Source of the DNA: Amphritea atlantica
GTDB taxonomy: Bacteria > Pseudomonadota > Gammaproteobacteria > Pseudomonadales > Balneatricaceae
DNA: 43,824 nt
Assembly (NCBI RefSeq): GCF_900111095.1
Contig: NZ_FOGB01000013.1
Span: forward strand, 72,170-115,993
Direction: 5' to 3'
This document shows, one piece after another, positions 35,829-43,154 of the stretch (positions are counted from its first letter, which is position 1; each line of letters begins with the position of its first letter). Below the pieces are notes generated by a model that was not told the origin of the DNA, made no database searches, and saw nothing but the letters and a program-made list of their open reading frames with translations. The position numbers were made by a program, and so were the translations under genes.

Positions 35829-36617
35829 TTATACAAAACGGACAGAAGCCGAACCGATACCACCGATACTAACGCTCATATAATCCCCGGCTTGCACTGG
35901 CTCCAGCGGCACCAGTGAACCAGATAAAATCACTTCTCCAGCTTTAAGCGGGATGCCAAACTCACCCAGCTTATTCGCCAGCCAGACGACACAGTTCACC
36001 GGACTGCCCAGCGCCGCAGCACCGGCACCGGTTGAGATCACCGAACCATTTTTCTCCACCACCATACCGCAGGTGGACAGATCCACTTTGCGGGGATCGA
36101 CCGCTTTATCGCCCAGGACAAACAGTCCGCAGGAGGCATTATCCGCCACGGTATCCTGAATTTTGATCTGCCAGTTGTCGATGCGGGAATCCACCACCTC
36201 AAAGCAGGGGATCACACAGTCGGTTGCCGCCAGAACATCGGCTGCTGTAATACCTGGTCCCAACAGATCTTTCTTCAGGATGAAGGCGATCTCACCCTCC
36301 GCTTTCGGCTGAATCAGTTGCTGGGAGATAGGCATCTCCTGGCCCTGACTGAAGGCCATCTTATCCGTCAGATAACCAAAGTCAGGCTGATCGACTTTAA
36401 GCATGTTCTGCACCGCTTTTGATGTCAGGCCGATCTTCTTACCAATAATCCGTTCACCCGCATCAAGCCGGCGCTGCAACAACTGCAAGGAGATATGGTA
36501 GGAATCTTCGATGGTGATATCCTCGAATCGTGAGGTCAGCGGCTTCACCTGCTGTCGCTGACACAGGGCCTGGTAGAGTTCATCGCCCAGTAGTTTTATC
36601 TGTTCTGTATTCATCAT
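35829..36617 (-). CDS. dmpE: 2-hydroxypenta-2,4-dienoate hydratase (DmpE)
   Basis: Adds water to 2-hydroxypenta-2,4-dienoate to give 4-hydroxy-2-oxovalerate. The 262-residue protein is a member of the MhpD/DmpE family. The segment RIIGKKIGLTSKAVQNML and acid residues in PKAEGEIAFIL match family positions, and its length fits DmpE (about 261). Two ATG codons stand in tandem at 36617 and 36614; the ribosome site is weak. It follows dmpC by 33 bases, in the place where dmpD normally intervenes, and precedes dmpF by 49 bases. Confidence 0.93.
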   Translation of the reverse strand: MMNTEQIKLLGDELYQALCQRQQVKPLTSRFEDITIEDSYHISLQLLQRRLDAGERIIGKKIGLTSKAVQNMLKVDQPDFGYLTDKMAFSQGQEMPISQQLIQPKAEGEIAFILKKDLLGPGITAADVLAATDCVIPCFEVVDSRIDNWQIKIQDTVADNASCGLFVLGDKAVDPRKVDLSTCGMVVEKNGSVISTGAGAAALGSPVNCVVWLANKLGEFGIPLKAGEVILSGSLVPLEPVQAGDYMSVSIGGIGSASVRFV

Positions 36618-36650
36618 CGTCTCAATATCTAGTTGTCAGTGAATCAGCCA

Positions 36651-38111
36651 TTACAGCTTGATGCAGACGTTTTTCAGCTCGGTATAAAACTCCAGACCGT
36701 GTACCCCGCCTTCACGGCCGATACCGGACTCTTTCGCGCCACCGAAGGCGGTCCGCAGATCCCGCAAGAACCAGCTGTTAACCCAGCAGATCCCCACTTC
36801 CATCGCTTCCGCGACGCGGGACGCCCGGGCAGAGTTTTCCGTCCAGATCGCTGCCGAAAGACCATATTTGGTATCGTTGGCCAGTTCGATCACTTCCTCT
36901 TCGGTATCAAACGGACGGATGTGACAGCAGGGCCCAAAGACCTCTTCACGCACAACACGGGCATCATCAGGCAGGCCGGTCCAGATGGTTGGCTCAACCC
37001 AGGCTCCGGCATTCAGTGCATCACCCATCTCGGGGACACCTCCACCAGTGACCACAGTCGCACCCTCTTCCACCGCCAGGCGGTAGTAGGACAATACTTT
37101 CTCTTTGTGTTCCTGACTCACTAGCGGACCAAAATCCACCTCGGGGTCTTCCGGCACACCCAGTTTGAGTTTTTCGACCCCCTCTTTCAGACGCTGCACA
37201 AACTCGTCGAAAATAGGACGTTCAACATAAACCCGTTCAGTACCCAGGCAGACCTGGCCACAGTTAACAAACGCCGAACGCATGGTGCCTTCGATCGCTT
37301 TGTCCATATCGCAGTCGGCAAACACGATACCGGGGTTCTTACCGCCGCACTCCAGAGAGATATTACGCAAGCCAACAGAGGCTGCGCGCATAATGATCTC
37401 GCCGGTGCGGGTTTCACCGGTAAAGGTGATCGCATTCACACCGGGATGCTCAGTCAGGTAAGCTCCGGCTGAATCCGGGCCAAAACCATGGACGACGTTA
37501 TAGACACCTTTAGGAACGCCACACTCGTTCATCACTTCACCAAGCAATGTTGCCGTGGCGGGGGTTTCTTCTGAAGGTTTGACTACCACGGTGTTACCGC
37601 AGGCCAGCGCCGGGCCCACTTTCCAGGTCATCAGCAGCAGTGGCAGGTTCCAGGGGCTGATCACGGCGATCACCCCTTTGGGGGTACGGTGGCCATAGTT
37701 CAGTGCACCGCGGCCATCCGGTGTATCCAGTTTAAAGGCTTCCGTCGGATGGTTCGCCAGGGTTTCAGAGAACGCTTTAAAGTTGGCTGCGCCACGGGGA
37801 ATATCGATATGAGAGGCGATCTTGTGGGGCTTACCGGTGTCTTTACACTCGGCATCGAGAAACTCATCGAAGCGTTCATTGATTCGGTTGGCGACCTTAT
37901 CCAGCAGAGCAATTCGCTGCGCCTGAGTCATCTTCCCCCAGGGCCCCTGCATCGCGGCTTTAGCCGCCTTTACGGCTGCATCCACTTCAGGCTGCCCCGC
38001 TTCATGAACCAGCCCCAGCAGACTGTTGTCGACCGGGTTGCGGTTTTCAAAGGTTTTACCGCTGGCCGTGGTGACAAATTCACCGTTAATAAAGTTTTTA
38101 AATTCGTGCAT
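36651..38111 (-). CDS. dmpC: 2-hydroxymuconic semialdehyde dehydrogenase (DmpC)
   Basis: NAD-dependent aldehyde dehydrogenase that oxidises 2-hydroxymuconic semialdehyde, the catechol 2,3-cleavage product, to 4-oxalocrotonate. The 486-residue protein has catalytic Cys288 (FVNCGQVCLG), general base Glu254 (SLECGGKNPG) and the oxyanion Asn155 in SPWNLPLL. The end contains the FGGAKESGIGREGG segment seen in this subfamily. The length is exactly that of known DmpC/XylG proteins. The ribosome site is weak. A 168-base gap with hairpins separates it from dmpB. Confidence 0.95.
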   Translation of the reverse strand: MHEFKNFINGEFVTTASGKTFENRNPVDNSLLGLVHEAGQPEVDAAVKAAKAAMQGPWGKMTQAQRIALLDKVANRINERFDEFLDAECKDTGKPHKIASHIDIPRGAANFKAFSETLANHPTEAFKLDTPDGRGALNYGHRTPKGVIAVISPWNLPLLLMTWKVGPALACGNTVVVKPSEETPATATLLGEVMNECGVPKGVYNVVHGFGPDSAGAYLTEHPGVNAITFTGETRTGEIIMRAASVGLRNISLECGGKNPGIVFADCDMDKAIEGTMRSAFVNCGQVCLGTERVYVERPIFDEFVQRLKEGVEKLKLGVPEDPEVDFGPLVSQEHKEKVLSYYRLAVEEGATVVTGGGVPEMGDALNAGAWVEPTIWTGLPDDARVVREEVFGPCCHIRPFDTEEEVIELANDTKYGLSAAIWTENSARASRVAEAMEVGICWVNSWFLRDLRTAFGGAKESGIGREGGVHGLEFYTELKNVCIKL

Positions 38112-38190
38112 GTCGGTACTCGCTAACCTCAGGGGAAAATCTGTCTGACGCTCGCAGTCTCAGGGAACAACAGACAATAGAACTATATCC

Positions 38191-38250
38191 GACGGGGTTA
38201 TAACCCCCGTCACAATGGCCGCACTGCCAGATTGAAACAACAGTGCAGCC
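38191..38250 (-). repeat. Paired hairpins between dmpB and dmpC
   Basis: GACGGGG (38191-38197) pairs with CCCCGTC (38205-38211), and GGC-n-GCACTG (38217-38226) pairs with CAGTGC-n-GCC (38241-38250). Neither is followed by a T-run on the minus strand. They lie in an unusually long gap inside the operon and may act in mRNA processing or stability. Confidence 0.55.
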
Positions 38251-38279
38251 TTATAATTATCAGGTTATCCAGTCAGGGC

Positions 38280-39203
38280 TCAGGTCAGAACAGTCAGGAA
38301 ACGCTCGTTGAGCACCCGGTCATGGTAGAAAATCGCCTTGCCAAGATCTTCCGCTTTCCAGGTGACTGGCTCATGATCCGGATAGTGATAATCACCACCA
38401 CAGAATACCTCTGAACGGTTACCGGATGGGTCAAAGAAGTAGATCGTCTTACCATGGGTCAGGCCGTGGCGGGTTGGACCGATATCCAGAGAAACATCTT
38501 CCATTGAGATAAGGTCGGCGGCGCGCAGCACATCTTCCCAGGTATCCAGGAAGAACGAGGCATGGTGCAACTTACCCGGCTCAGGACACTCGATAAAGGC
38601 AACATCATGGGCTTTCATACTGGCGGTCAGGAATCCGGCGATGCGGGTACCTTCGGGATCCAGCACCTGCTCTGCCAGCTCAAAGCCCAGCACTTTCTGG
38701 AACAGATCAAGAGTACCGGCGATGTTTGGCCCATACAGCAGACAGTGGTCAAAACGGGTCGCCTTCATGCCCGTCAGGCCACGGGGCCATGCTTCGGGGT
38801 TTACTTTAGACAGGCCCCATTTACCGGTCTGTTCCTTCTCGGCAAACAGTTCAAACATATGGCCAGTAGGTGAATCAAAACGGATACGACGACCACAGCC
38901 ATTGAGTTCACCGGCAGGGATCTCTTCGACGTTGCAGCCATATTCAACCAGTTCGCCATGCAGTTTTTCCAACGTCTGGTTGTCCAGCACTTTGTAACCC
39001 ACAAAATCCATACCCGGCTCATCGGCTTGCCGCAGGACAACGGAGAATTTGTCCACCTCGGTCCAGCCTTTGAGGTAGGCACGTCCCTGGCTATCGCGTT
39101 CAACTTCGATCAGGCCCATCAGGTCCCGGTAGTGTTTCAGAGCTTCTTCAACATCCAAAACCCGGATCTGAATATGACCGGGGCGCATTACACCTTTTCT
39201 CAT
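38280..39203 (-). CDS. dmpB: Catechol 2,3-dioxygenase (DmpB/XylE type)
   Basis: Extradiol ring-cleaving, iron(II)-dependent dioxygenase that converts catechol to yellow 2-hydroxymuconic semialdehyde. The 307-residue protein has two vicinal-oxygen-chelate domains. The iron ligands His153 (RFDH), His214 (LHHASF) and Glu265 (NRSEVF), and the catalytic H246 and Y255, fall at the same numbers as in XylE of Pseudomonas putida mt-2. The closing [16 protein letters not shown] is typical of the single-ring subfamily I.2.A. AGAGGAA lies six bases before the ATG. It follows the ferredoxin gene by 72 bases. Confidence 0.97.
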   Translation of the reverse strand: MRKGVMRPGHIQIRVLDVEEALKHYRDLMGLIEVERDSQGRAYLKGWTEVDKFSVVLRQADEPGMDFVGYKVLDNQTLEKLHGELVEYGCNVEEIPAGELNGCGRRIRFDSPTGHMFELFAEKEQTGKWGLSKVNPEAWPRGLTGMKATRFDHCLLYGPNIAGTLDLFQKVLGFELAEQVLDPEGTRIAGFLTASMKAHDVAFIECPEPGKLHHASFFLDTWEDVLRAADLISMEDVSLDIGPTRHGLTHGKTIYFFDPSGNRSEVFCGGDYHYPDHEPVTWKAEDLGKAIFYHDRVLNERFLTVLT

Positions 39204-39275
39204 CTCGATTTCCTCTGCACTTTGCTTTTATTGTTCAGCTGAGTGTTCAACTGATTGCTCAACTGCTTTCAGTAT

Positions 39276-39620
39276 TTAGCAGGCCGCCTTCCTGGCGTCC
39301 CTGTTTGTATAATATGATTCCCGTGGCTGATAGTGATCCGCTTCAATCTCAAGATCTGTTCGCGGAAAAACCCGACAGGCCAGAACAAAGCCCTGCTGTT
39401 GTTCAGCGTCAGAGATATGCGCTTTACTCATCCGTTTGCACTCATACTCCCCTTGAAGAATACGGATCTTACAAACGCCACAACCACCACCACGACATCC
39501 CACGTTAATCACATTTGCACACATCCGCTCCATCGCAATCAGCAACACCTGATCTGATGCACATTTAAAGCTTTGATCCCGGTTAACAACCCTGATCAAA
39601 TGGGTGTTCTGATCCGGCAT
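39276..39620 (-). CDS. dmpQ: Chloroplast-type [2Fe-2S] ferredoxin (DmpQ/XylT)
   Basis: A 114-residue plant-type ferredoxin that reactivates catechol 2,3-dioxygenase by reducing its iron after oxidation by substituted catechols. The cluster ligands are C42, C47, C50 (GCRGGGCGVC) and C82 (VLACRVFP), as in XylT. A tail after residue 95 is charged and ends in Cys. AGAGGAG lies six bases before the ATG. It is the first gene of the operon here: a sigma-54 promoter lies about 50 bases upstream and a terminator of the neighbouring operon lies beyond that. Confidence 0.95.
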   Translation of the reverse strand: MPDQNTHLIRVVNRDQSFKCASDQVLLIAMERMCANVINVGCRGGGCGVCKIRILQGEYECKRMSKAHISDAEQQQGFVLACRVFPRTDLEIEADHYQPRESYYTNRDARKAAC

Positions 39621-39668
39621 ACGAATCTCCTCTGGCGCTTGTTATAGTTATTACGCCTTAATAGATGA

Positions 39669-39683
39669 GCAACCACTGTGCCA
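39669..39683 (-). promoter_or_regulatory. Sigma-54 (-24/-12) promoter of the dmpQBCEFGH operon
   Basis: On the minus strand the sequence reads TGGCAC-AGTGG-TTGC, with exactly ten bases between the invariant GG and GC. This equals the RpoN consensus. The predicted start is near 39657, about 37 bases before the dmpQ ATG. Known phenol and toluene operons use sigma-54 with DmpR/XylR-type activators, which fits the genes downstream. Confidence 0.85.
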
Positions 39684-39760
39684 GCATCGAAGCTGAACAG
39701 AAAAACATGGTACAACCCTCTGTTTTAAAAAGAGTTATTAATCAGGATAGATTATGAGAT

Positions 39761-39788
39761 AAAAAAAAGCCCTGCTGAGTCGCAAGGC
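39761..39788 (-). terminator. Terminator of the doxX-GHR-DODA operon
   Basis: On the minus strand GCCTTGC (39788-39782) pairs with GCAGGGC (39775-39769), with one G-T pair and a 6-base loop, followed by eight T. It lies 48 bases after the dioxygenase stop and upstream of the sigma-54 promoter. Confidence 0.88.
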
Positions 39789-39791
39789 CTG

Positions 39792-39807
39792 TTGATCATA
39801 TGGTTAA
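39792..39807 (-). promoter_or_regulatory. Possible upstream activator site (DmpR/XylR-like dyad)
   Basis: TTGATCATATGGTTAA is a 16-base imperfect palindrome (12 of 16 positions symmetrical) whose left arm TTGATC matches the half-site of XylR/DmpR binding sites. Its centre is about 140 bases upstream of the predicted start, a usual distance for such sites. The gap to the promoter is AT-rich, as expected for DNA bending. The right arm is degenerate, so this is tentative. Confidence 0.35.
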
Positions 39808-39835
39808 TAATTTCAGTATTGAGTTAATTATTTAA

Positions 39836-40618
39836 TCAGCTCCACCCATAAGACTCCATCGATAACGCGCGGTATAGCACCGGGCTGTCTAATACGGAGA
39901 GCTGATCGGACTCACGACTGGCGCCCATCGCTATCAACAGCGGCAGATAGTGCTCAGCACTCGGGTGAGCCTGGGCAAAATCATCTGATTCCAGGTGGGG
40001 CTGACTCAGGGCTGAAATATTGCGCTCAATGACCTGCGCTCTGGCCCAGGACTGAAACCGCACCACATAGTCCAGTGGTGAACCCTGCTCATCACCCATA
40101 TGATAGAGATTATGAGTCAGACTTCCGGAAGCGATGATCGCAACCCCCTCACTACGAAGACTCTTTAATGCCCCGCCCAACGCTACCAGAGACTCTGGTG
40201 TCGAACCCGCATCAATCGACAACTGCAGTACCGGAATTTTATGCTCCGGCAGCATATGCAGCAACGGAACCCAGGTGCCATGATCTAAGCCACGTTGTTG
40301 ATTCAGTGAAACCGCTACTCCCTGGTCCTGCAAGACGGTCTGAATATGACCCGCAAGACCGGGGTCTCCGGCAACCGGATATTGCAGTTGATACAGCGCC
40401 TCGTCAAAGCCACCAAAATCATGGATGGTTTCCGGTTGAGGAGATGCAGTCAGCTGCATCCCTCGGGTAATCCAGTGGGGTGATATCACCAGTAGCGCCT
40501 TCACCTGAGTAAAGTAAACACTGTACTCCTGCAACCGGGCCGCCGCGGCACCTGGCGACAGCGCCCAGCGGGGTGAACCGTGACCGATAAACATAACCGG
40601 TGCAGATACTTCCGACAT
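39836..40618 (-). CDS. Class III extradiol dioxygenase (4,5-DOPA dioxygenase/YgiD-like)
   Basis: A 260-residue member of the LigB/DODA family. These enzymes open catechol-type rings; E. coli YgiD acts on L-DOPA in vitro. The metal-site histidines are visible: H13 in FIGHGSP, H48 in ISPHW, with H113 (LDHGTWVPL) and H223 (SAEHYLPL) as expected acid/base and nearby residues. It is unrelated in fold to the DmpB dioxygenase of the same locus. It is the last gene of the doxX-GHR-DODA operon, nine bases after the reductase gene, and is followed by a strong terminator. Its natural substrate here is unknown; a catechol or hydroquinone is likely by context. Confidence 0.88.
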   Translation of the reverse strand: MSEVSAPVMFIGHGSPRWALSPGAAAARLQEYSVYFTQVKALLVISPHWITRGMQLTASPQPETIHDFGGFDEALYQLQYPVAGDPGLAGHIQTVLQDQGVAVSLNQQRGLDHGTWVPLLHMLPEHKIPVLQLSIDAGSTPESLVALGGALKSLRSEGVAIIASGSLTHNLYHMGDEQGSPLDYVVRFQSWARAQVIERNISALSQPHLESDDFAQAHPSAEHYLPLLIAMGASRESDQLSVLDSPVLYRALSMESYGWS

Positions 40619-40627
40619 AACAATCTC

Positions 40628-41581
40628 CTAATTCAGATAATCAAACCAGTCTAACTCTGGCCCCTGAGGTACTATTCCCATCGGATTCAATTCCTTGATG
40701 GAGTAATAACCGGCTTTTATATGATCGATATTAGTATTCTGACTAAACGCCGGAATCTTTAACAACCGCGCCATATACGCAGAAATATTTGCATAGTCAG
40801 AGATTCGCGCCTTATTGGTTTTGAATAATCCATAATAGGCCACATCAAAACGAGCCAGAGTAACAAACAAACGGATATCACTCTCGGTAAGCTGATCAGC
40901 AACCGCATACACACTGTGTCCAAAATGCTTTTCCAACCAGGCTAAGGTTGTAAACACATCGTTGTAAGCTTCTTCGTACGCCTCCTGAGAGGAGGCAAAG
41001 CCGGCACGATAGACCCCGTTATTTAAGGTATCGTAGATCCGCTCATTAAAGCGATCTATCTCATGCAGCAGTAATTCAGGTGCCAGATCAATCTCAGCGT
41101 TATGTACAGGCCGCAGATCATGGTTAAAAATCCTGATGATGTCCGCAGACTCATTATTGATTATCGTGTGACCTTCTGTGTCCCATAAAACAGGTACTGT
41201 TGCACGTCCGGTATAGTCAGGATCGGCCTCGGTGTACAGCTGATAAATATAGCTTATCGATTCCTGCTTTGCCGGTGTACTCCCGGGATATCCGTGAAAC
41301 TGCCAGCCGCTATCACTTAGTTGCGGATCAACAATGCTGACAGGTATATACTTTTCCAGCCCCAGCAAAGACCGGGCGATCAGTGTGCGGGTTGCCCAGG
41401 GGCAGATATATGCCACATAGAGTTTCACCCCCAGCGTTTCAACAGCGCCATACTTTACCGCGGCAATACGATCTGCAGCGATCGTTTTTCTAAAGGCACT
41501 GCTTTGACGGAGAAAGCGCCCCTGCTCATCTTTTTTCTGTACCGGATCCCATTTACTTTGCCACACGCCATTAACTAACAT
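40628..41581 (-). CDS. yqjG: Glutathionyl-hydroquinone reductase (YqjG/ECM4 type)
   Basis: A 317-residue Xi-class glutathione transferase that removes glutathione from glutathionyl-hydroquinones using a second glutathione, protecting against quinone adducts. The active-site Cys60 lies in AYICPWATRT. Family segments YIYQLYTEADPDYTGRATVP, NNESADIIRIFN and NPMGIVPQGP match E. coli YqjG. ATG 41581 has AAGGAG seven bases upstream; the open frame continues about 20 codons further but that part is not plausible. It follows doxX by 65 bases, the same neighbour pair as yqjF-yqjG in E. coli. Confidence 0.92.
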   Translation of the reverse strand: MLVNGVWQSKWDPVQKKDEQGRFLRQSSAFRKTIAADRIAAVKYGAVETLGVKLYVAYICPWATRTLIARSLLGLEKYIPVSIVDPQLSDSGWQFHGYPGSTPAKQESISYIYQLYTEADPDYTGRATVPVLWDTEGHTIINNESADIIRIFNHDLRPVHNAEIDLAPELLLHEIDRFNERIYDTLNNGVYRAGFASSQEAYEEAYNDVFTTLAWLEKHFGHSVYAVADQLTESDIRLFVTLARFDVAYYGLFKTNKARISDYANISAYMARLLKIPAFSQNTNIDHIKAGYYSIKELNPMGIVPQGPELDWFDYLN

Positions 41582-41646
41582 AATTCCACTCCTTGAGCTC
41601 GGCCAACAGGAACGCCGACAGCCGACCGCCAGCGTCCCCATACAAT

Positions 41647-42057
41647 TCAGGCTGCGGCGGACTTTGCCACCTGAGACTTAAGGGCATAGCGTCCATCGCC
41701 CAGCAAAAACTGCACAACAGATGCCGCGATCAGAAACACCGGATACTCCCAGCCTCCACCTTTATTACCAAAGCCCCAGCCATTGGCTCCATGAACCAGG
41801 ATGACGGCGCCCAGCAGCACAGGGATCAGGGCTGCCGCTACGTAGCGAGCATAAACGCCTAAAATCAGTGCAGTACCGCCAGCGATTTCCAACGCCATAG
41901 TGACAGGCCCGAAGAAGCCTGGCAGTCCAAGTGAACTAAAAAAGCCTGCCGTGCCTTCCGGTGTAAACACCAGCAGTTTTAACAAGCCATGTGCCAGATA
42001 CATGCTACCCAGAGCGAGGCGCAGCAGCGTTGCCGCATAAGCAGGAGAAGTATTCAT
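41647..42057 (-). CDS. DoxX family membrane protein
   Basis: A 136-residue protein with four hydrophobic helices, opening LLRLALGSMYLAHGLLKLLVF and containing FFGPVTMALEIAGGTALILG, typical of DoxX (including E. coli YqjF). DoxX proteins are linked to quinone and redox chemistry but lack a single proven activity. I start at ATG 42057, with GAGGA seven bases upstream; the frame continues 17 codons further without a ribosome site. It is the first gene of a three-gene operon divergent from the LysR regulator. Confidence 0.85.
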   Translation of the reverse strand: MNTSPAYAATLLRLALGSMYLAHGLLKLLVFTPEGTAGFFSSLGLPGFFGPVTMALEIAGGTALILGVYARYVAAALIPVLLGAVILVHGANGWGFGNKGGGWEYPVFLIAASVVQFLLGDGRYALKSQVAKSAAA

Positions 42058-42099
42058 TGAGTTATCCTCATCAATTGATTCGTAGTTGATGGATACATT

Positions 42100-42166
42100 T
42101 TGACTCAATCAATAAAACAAACAATAATCCATTTAATATACATATTGTTTAATATAATTTAACAAT
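42100..42166. promoter_or_regulatory. Divergent lysR/doxX promoter region with LysR-type operator
   Basis: Plus strand: TTGACT (42100-42105), 17 bases, AATAAT (42123-42128), reading toward the LysR gene. Minus strand: TTGTTA (42165-42160), 17 bases, TGTATA (42142-42137), reading toward doxX. ATTGTT (42144-42149) and AACAAT (42161-42166) form an 11-base-spaced inverted repeat of the T-N11-A LysR-box type that covers the doxX -35 and spacer and lies just after the predicted lysR start. Confidence 0.55.
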
Positions 42167-42197
42167 TAGTTAATACTTCCGATAAGGCTTTCCGAGA

Positions 42198-43094
42198 ATG
42201 GATAAACTGAACCTGATGTCTACCTTTGTGACCGTTACAGAGGCTGGCAGCTTTACCGCCGCAGCAAACCGTTTAGGCAAAACCAAAGCCCTCGTCAGCA
42301 CGCATATATCACAGCTGGAAGCGCTACTGAAAGTCAGACTGATTATTCGCTCGACACGCAGCATGCAGGTCACCAGCGAAGGTTACAGTTACTATGAACA
42401 GGCCAAAAAAATACTGGATGATATTGTCAATCTCGAAGCTCAGCTCCTTAACGAAAGCCAAAGTCTGGTTGGACGATTACGTATCTCGGCACCAACGACC
42501 TTTGGCGAGCTGGTGTTAATGCCGTTTATCGCAGAACTGACATCCGCCAACCCTGACCTGAAAATCGAACTGCAACTGAATGATCGCTTTGTAGACCTGA
42601 TCAGCGAAGGCTTTGATGTTGCCCTGAGAATTGGCAAGCTGGCGGACTCATCGCTGATTGCAAAGCCTGCAGGTTTCACCCGGATGATCCTTTGCGCATC
42701 GCCTGAGTTTATAGCGCACTATGGTCGGCCTGACACAATAGAACAACTGGCAGACCTGCCCTGTGTATTTGATAGCAACTATCGACAAGCGGGAAGCTGG
42801 GGCTTTTTGCAAGACAAACAGAAAGTTGAAATAAAACCGAGGATTATTGCCCGGGTGAACAGCGCTCTGGCGGCGGCGAATATGGCTTTCACCGGCAGAG
42901 TGATCGCTTTTTGCCCGGAGTTTGCCATTCATTCCATGCTAGAAAAGGGGGAGCTCGTCAGCCTCCTGCCCCAAGTGTGTAATACCCAGATACCGGTTAA
43001 TGTAATCTATCCCCACCGTCAACACCTGTCGAGCAGAGTAACAACCTTTACGCAGCAATTTATTGCCTACTGGAACAGGCAAACCGCAGCATAG
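42198..43094 (+). CDS. LysR-type transcriptional regulator
   Basis: A 298-residue regulator. Residues 1-60 are the winged helix-turn-helix: MDKLNLMSTFVTVTEAGSF, then AAANRLGKTKALVSTHISQL. A substrate-binding domain follows from about residue 90 (LRISAPTTFGELVLMPFI, DVALRIGKLADSSLIAK). It belongs to the CrgA/YhjC-like subgroup by these segments. It is transcribed divergently from doxX, with a LysR box between them, so it most likely controls doxX-GHR-DODA in response to a quinone or phenolic effector (inference). It is not of the sigma-54 activator type and so is not the expected regulator of the dmpQ promoter. Confidence 0.9.
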   Translation: MDKLNLMSTFVTVTEAGSFTAAANRLGKTKALVSTHISQLEALLKVRLIIRSTRSMQVTSEGYSYYEQAKKILDDIVNLEAQLLNESQSLVGRLRISAPTTFGELVLMPFIAELTSANPDLKIELQLNDRFVDLISEGFDVALRIGKLADSSLIAKPAGFTRMILCASPEFIAHYGRPDTIEQLADLPCVFDSNYRQAGSWGFLQDKQKVEIKPRIIARVNSALAAANMAFTGRVIAFCPEFAIHSMLEKGELVSLLPQVCNTQIPVNVIYPHRQHLSSRVTTFTQQFIAYWNRQTAA

Positions 43095-43105
43095 CGCTGC
43101 GGTTT
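43081..43105. terminator. Bidirectional terminator between the LysR gene and dmpP
   Basis: AAACCGCAGC (43081-43090) pairs perfectly with GCTGCGGTTT (43096-43105) around a 5-base loop and overlaps the LysR stop codon. It lies 50 bases after the dmpP stop on the other strand and could end both transcripts. Confidence 0.75.
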
Positions 43106-43154
43106 TGTCTGTCTCAAAGCTATCGGTATGTATAGCGGTGAAAGATCAGAACAA

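Noticed and set aside
42198-43094. The LysR protein as the activator of the dmpQ sigma-54 promoter.
   Set aside because: LysR-type proteins do not carry the AAA+ domain needed to activate sigma-54 polymerase; a DmpR/XylR-type regulator would be required and none lies in the window.
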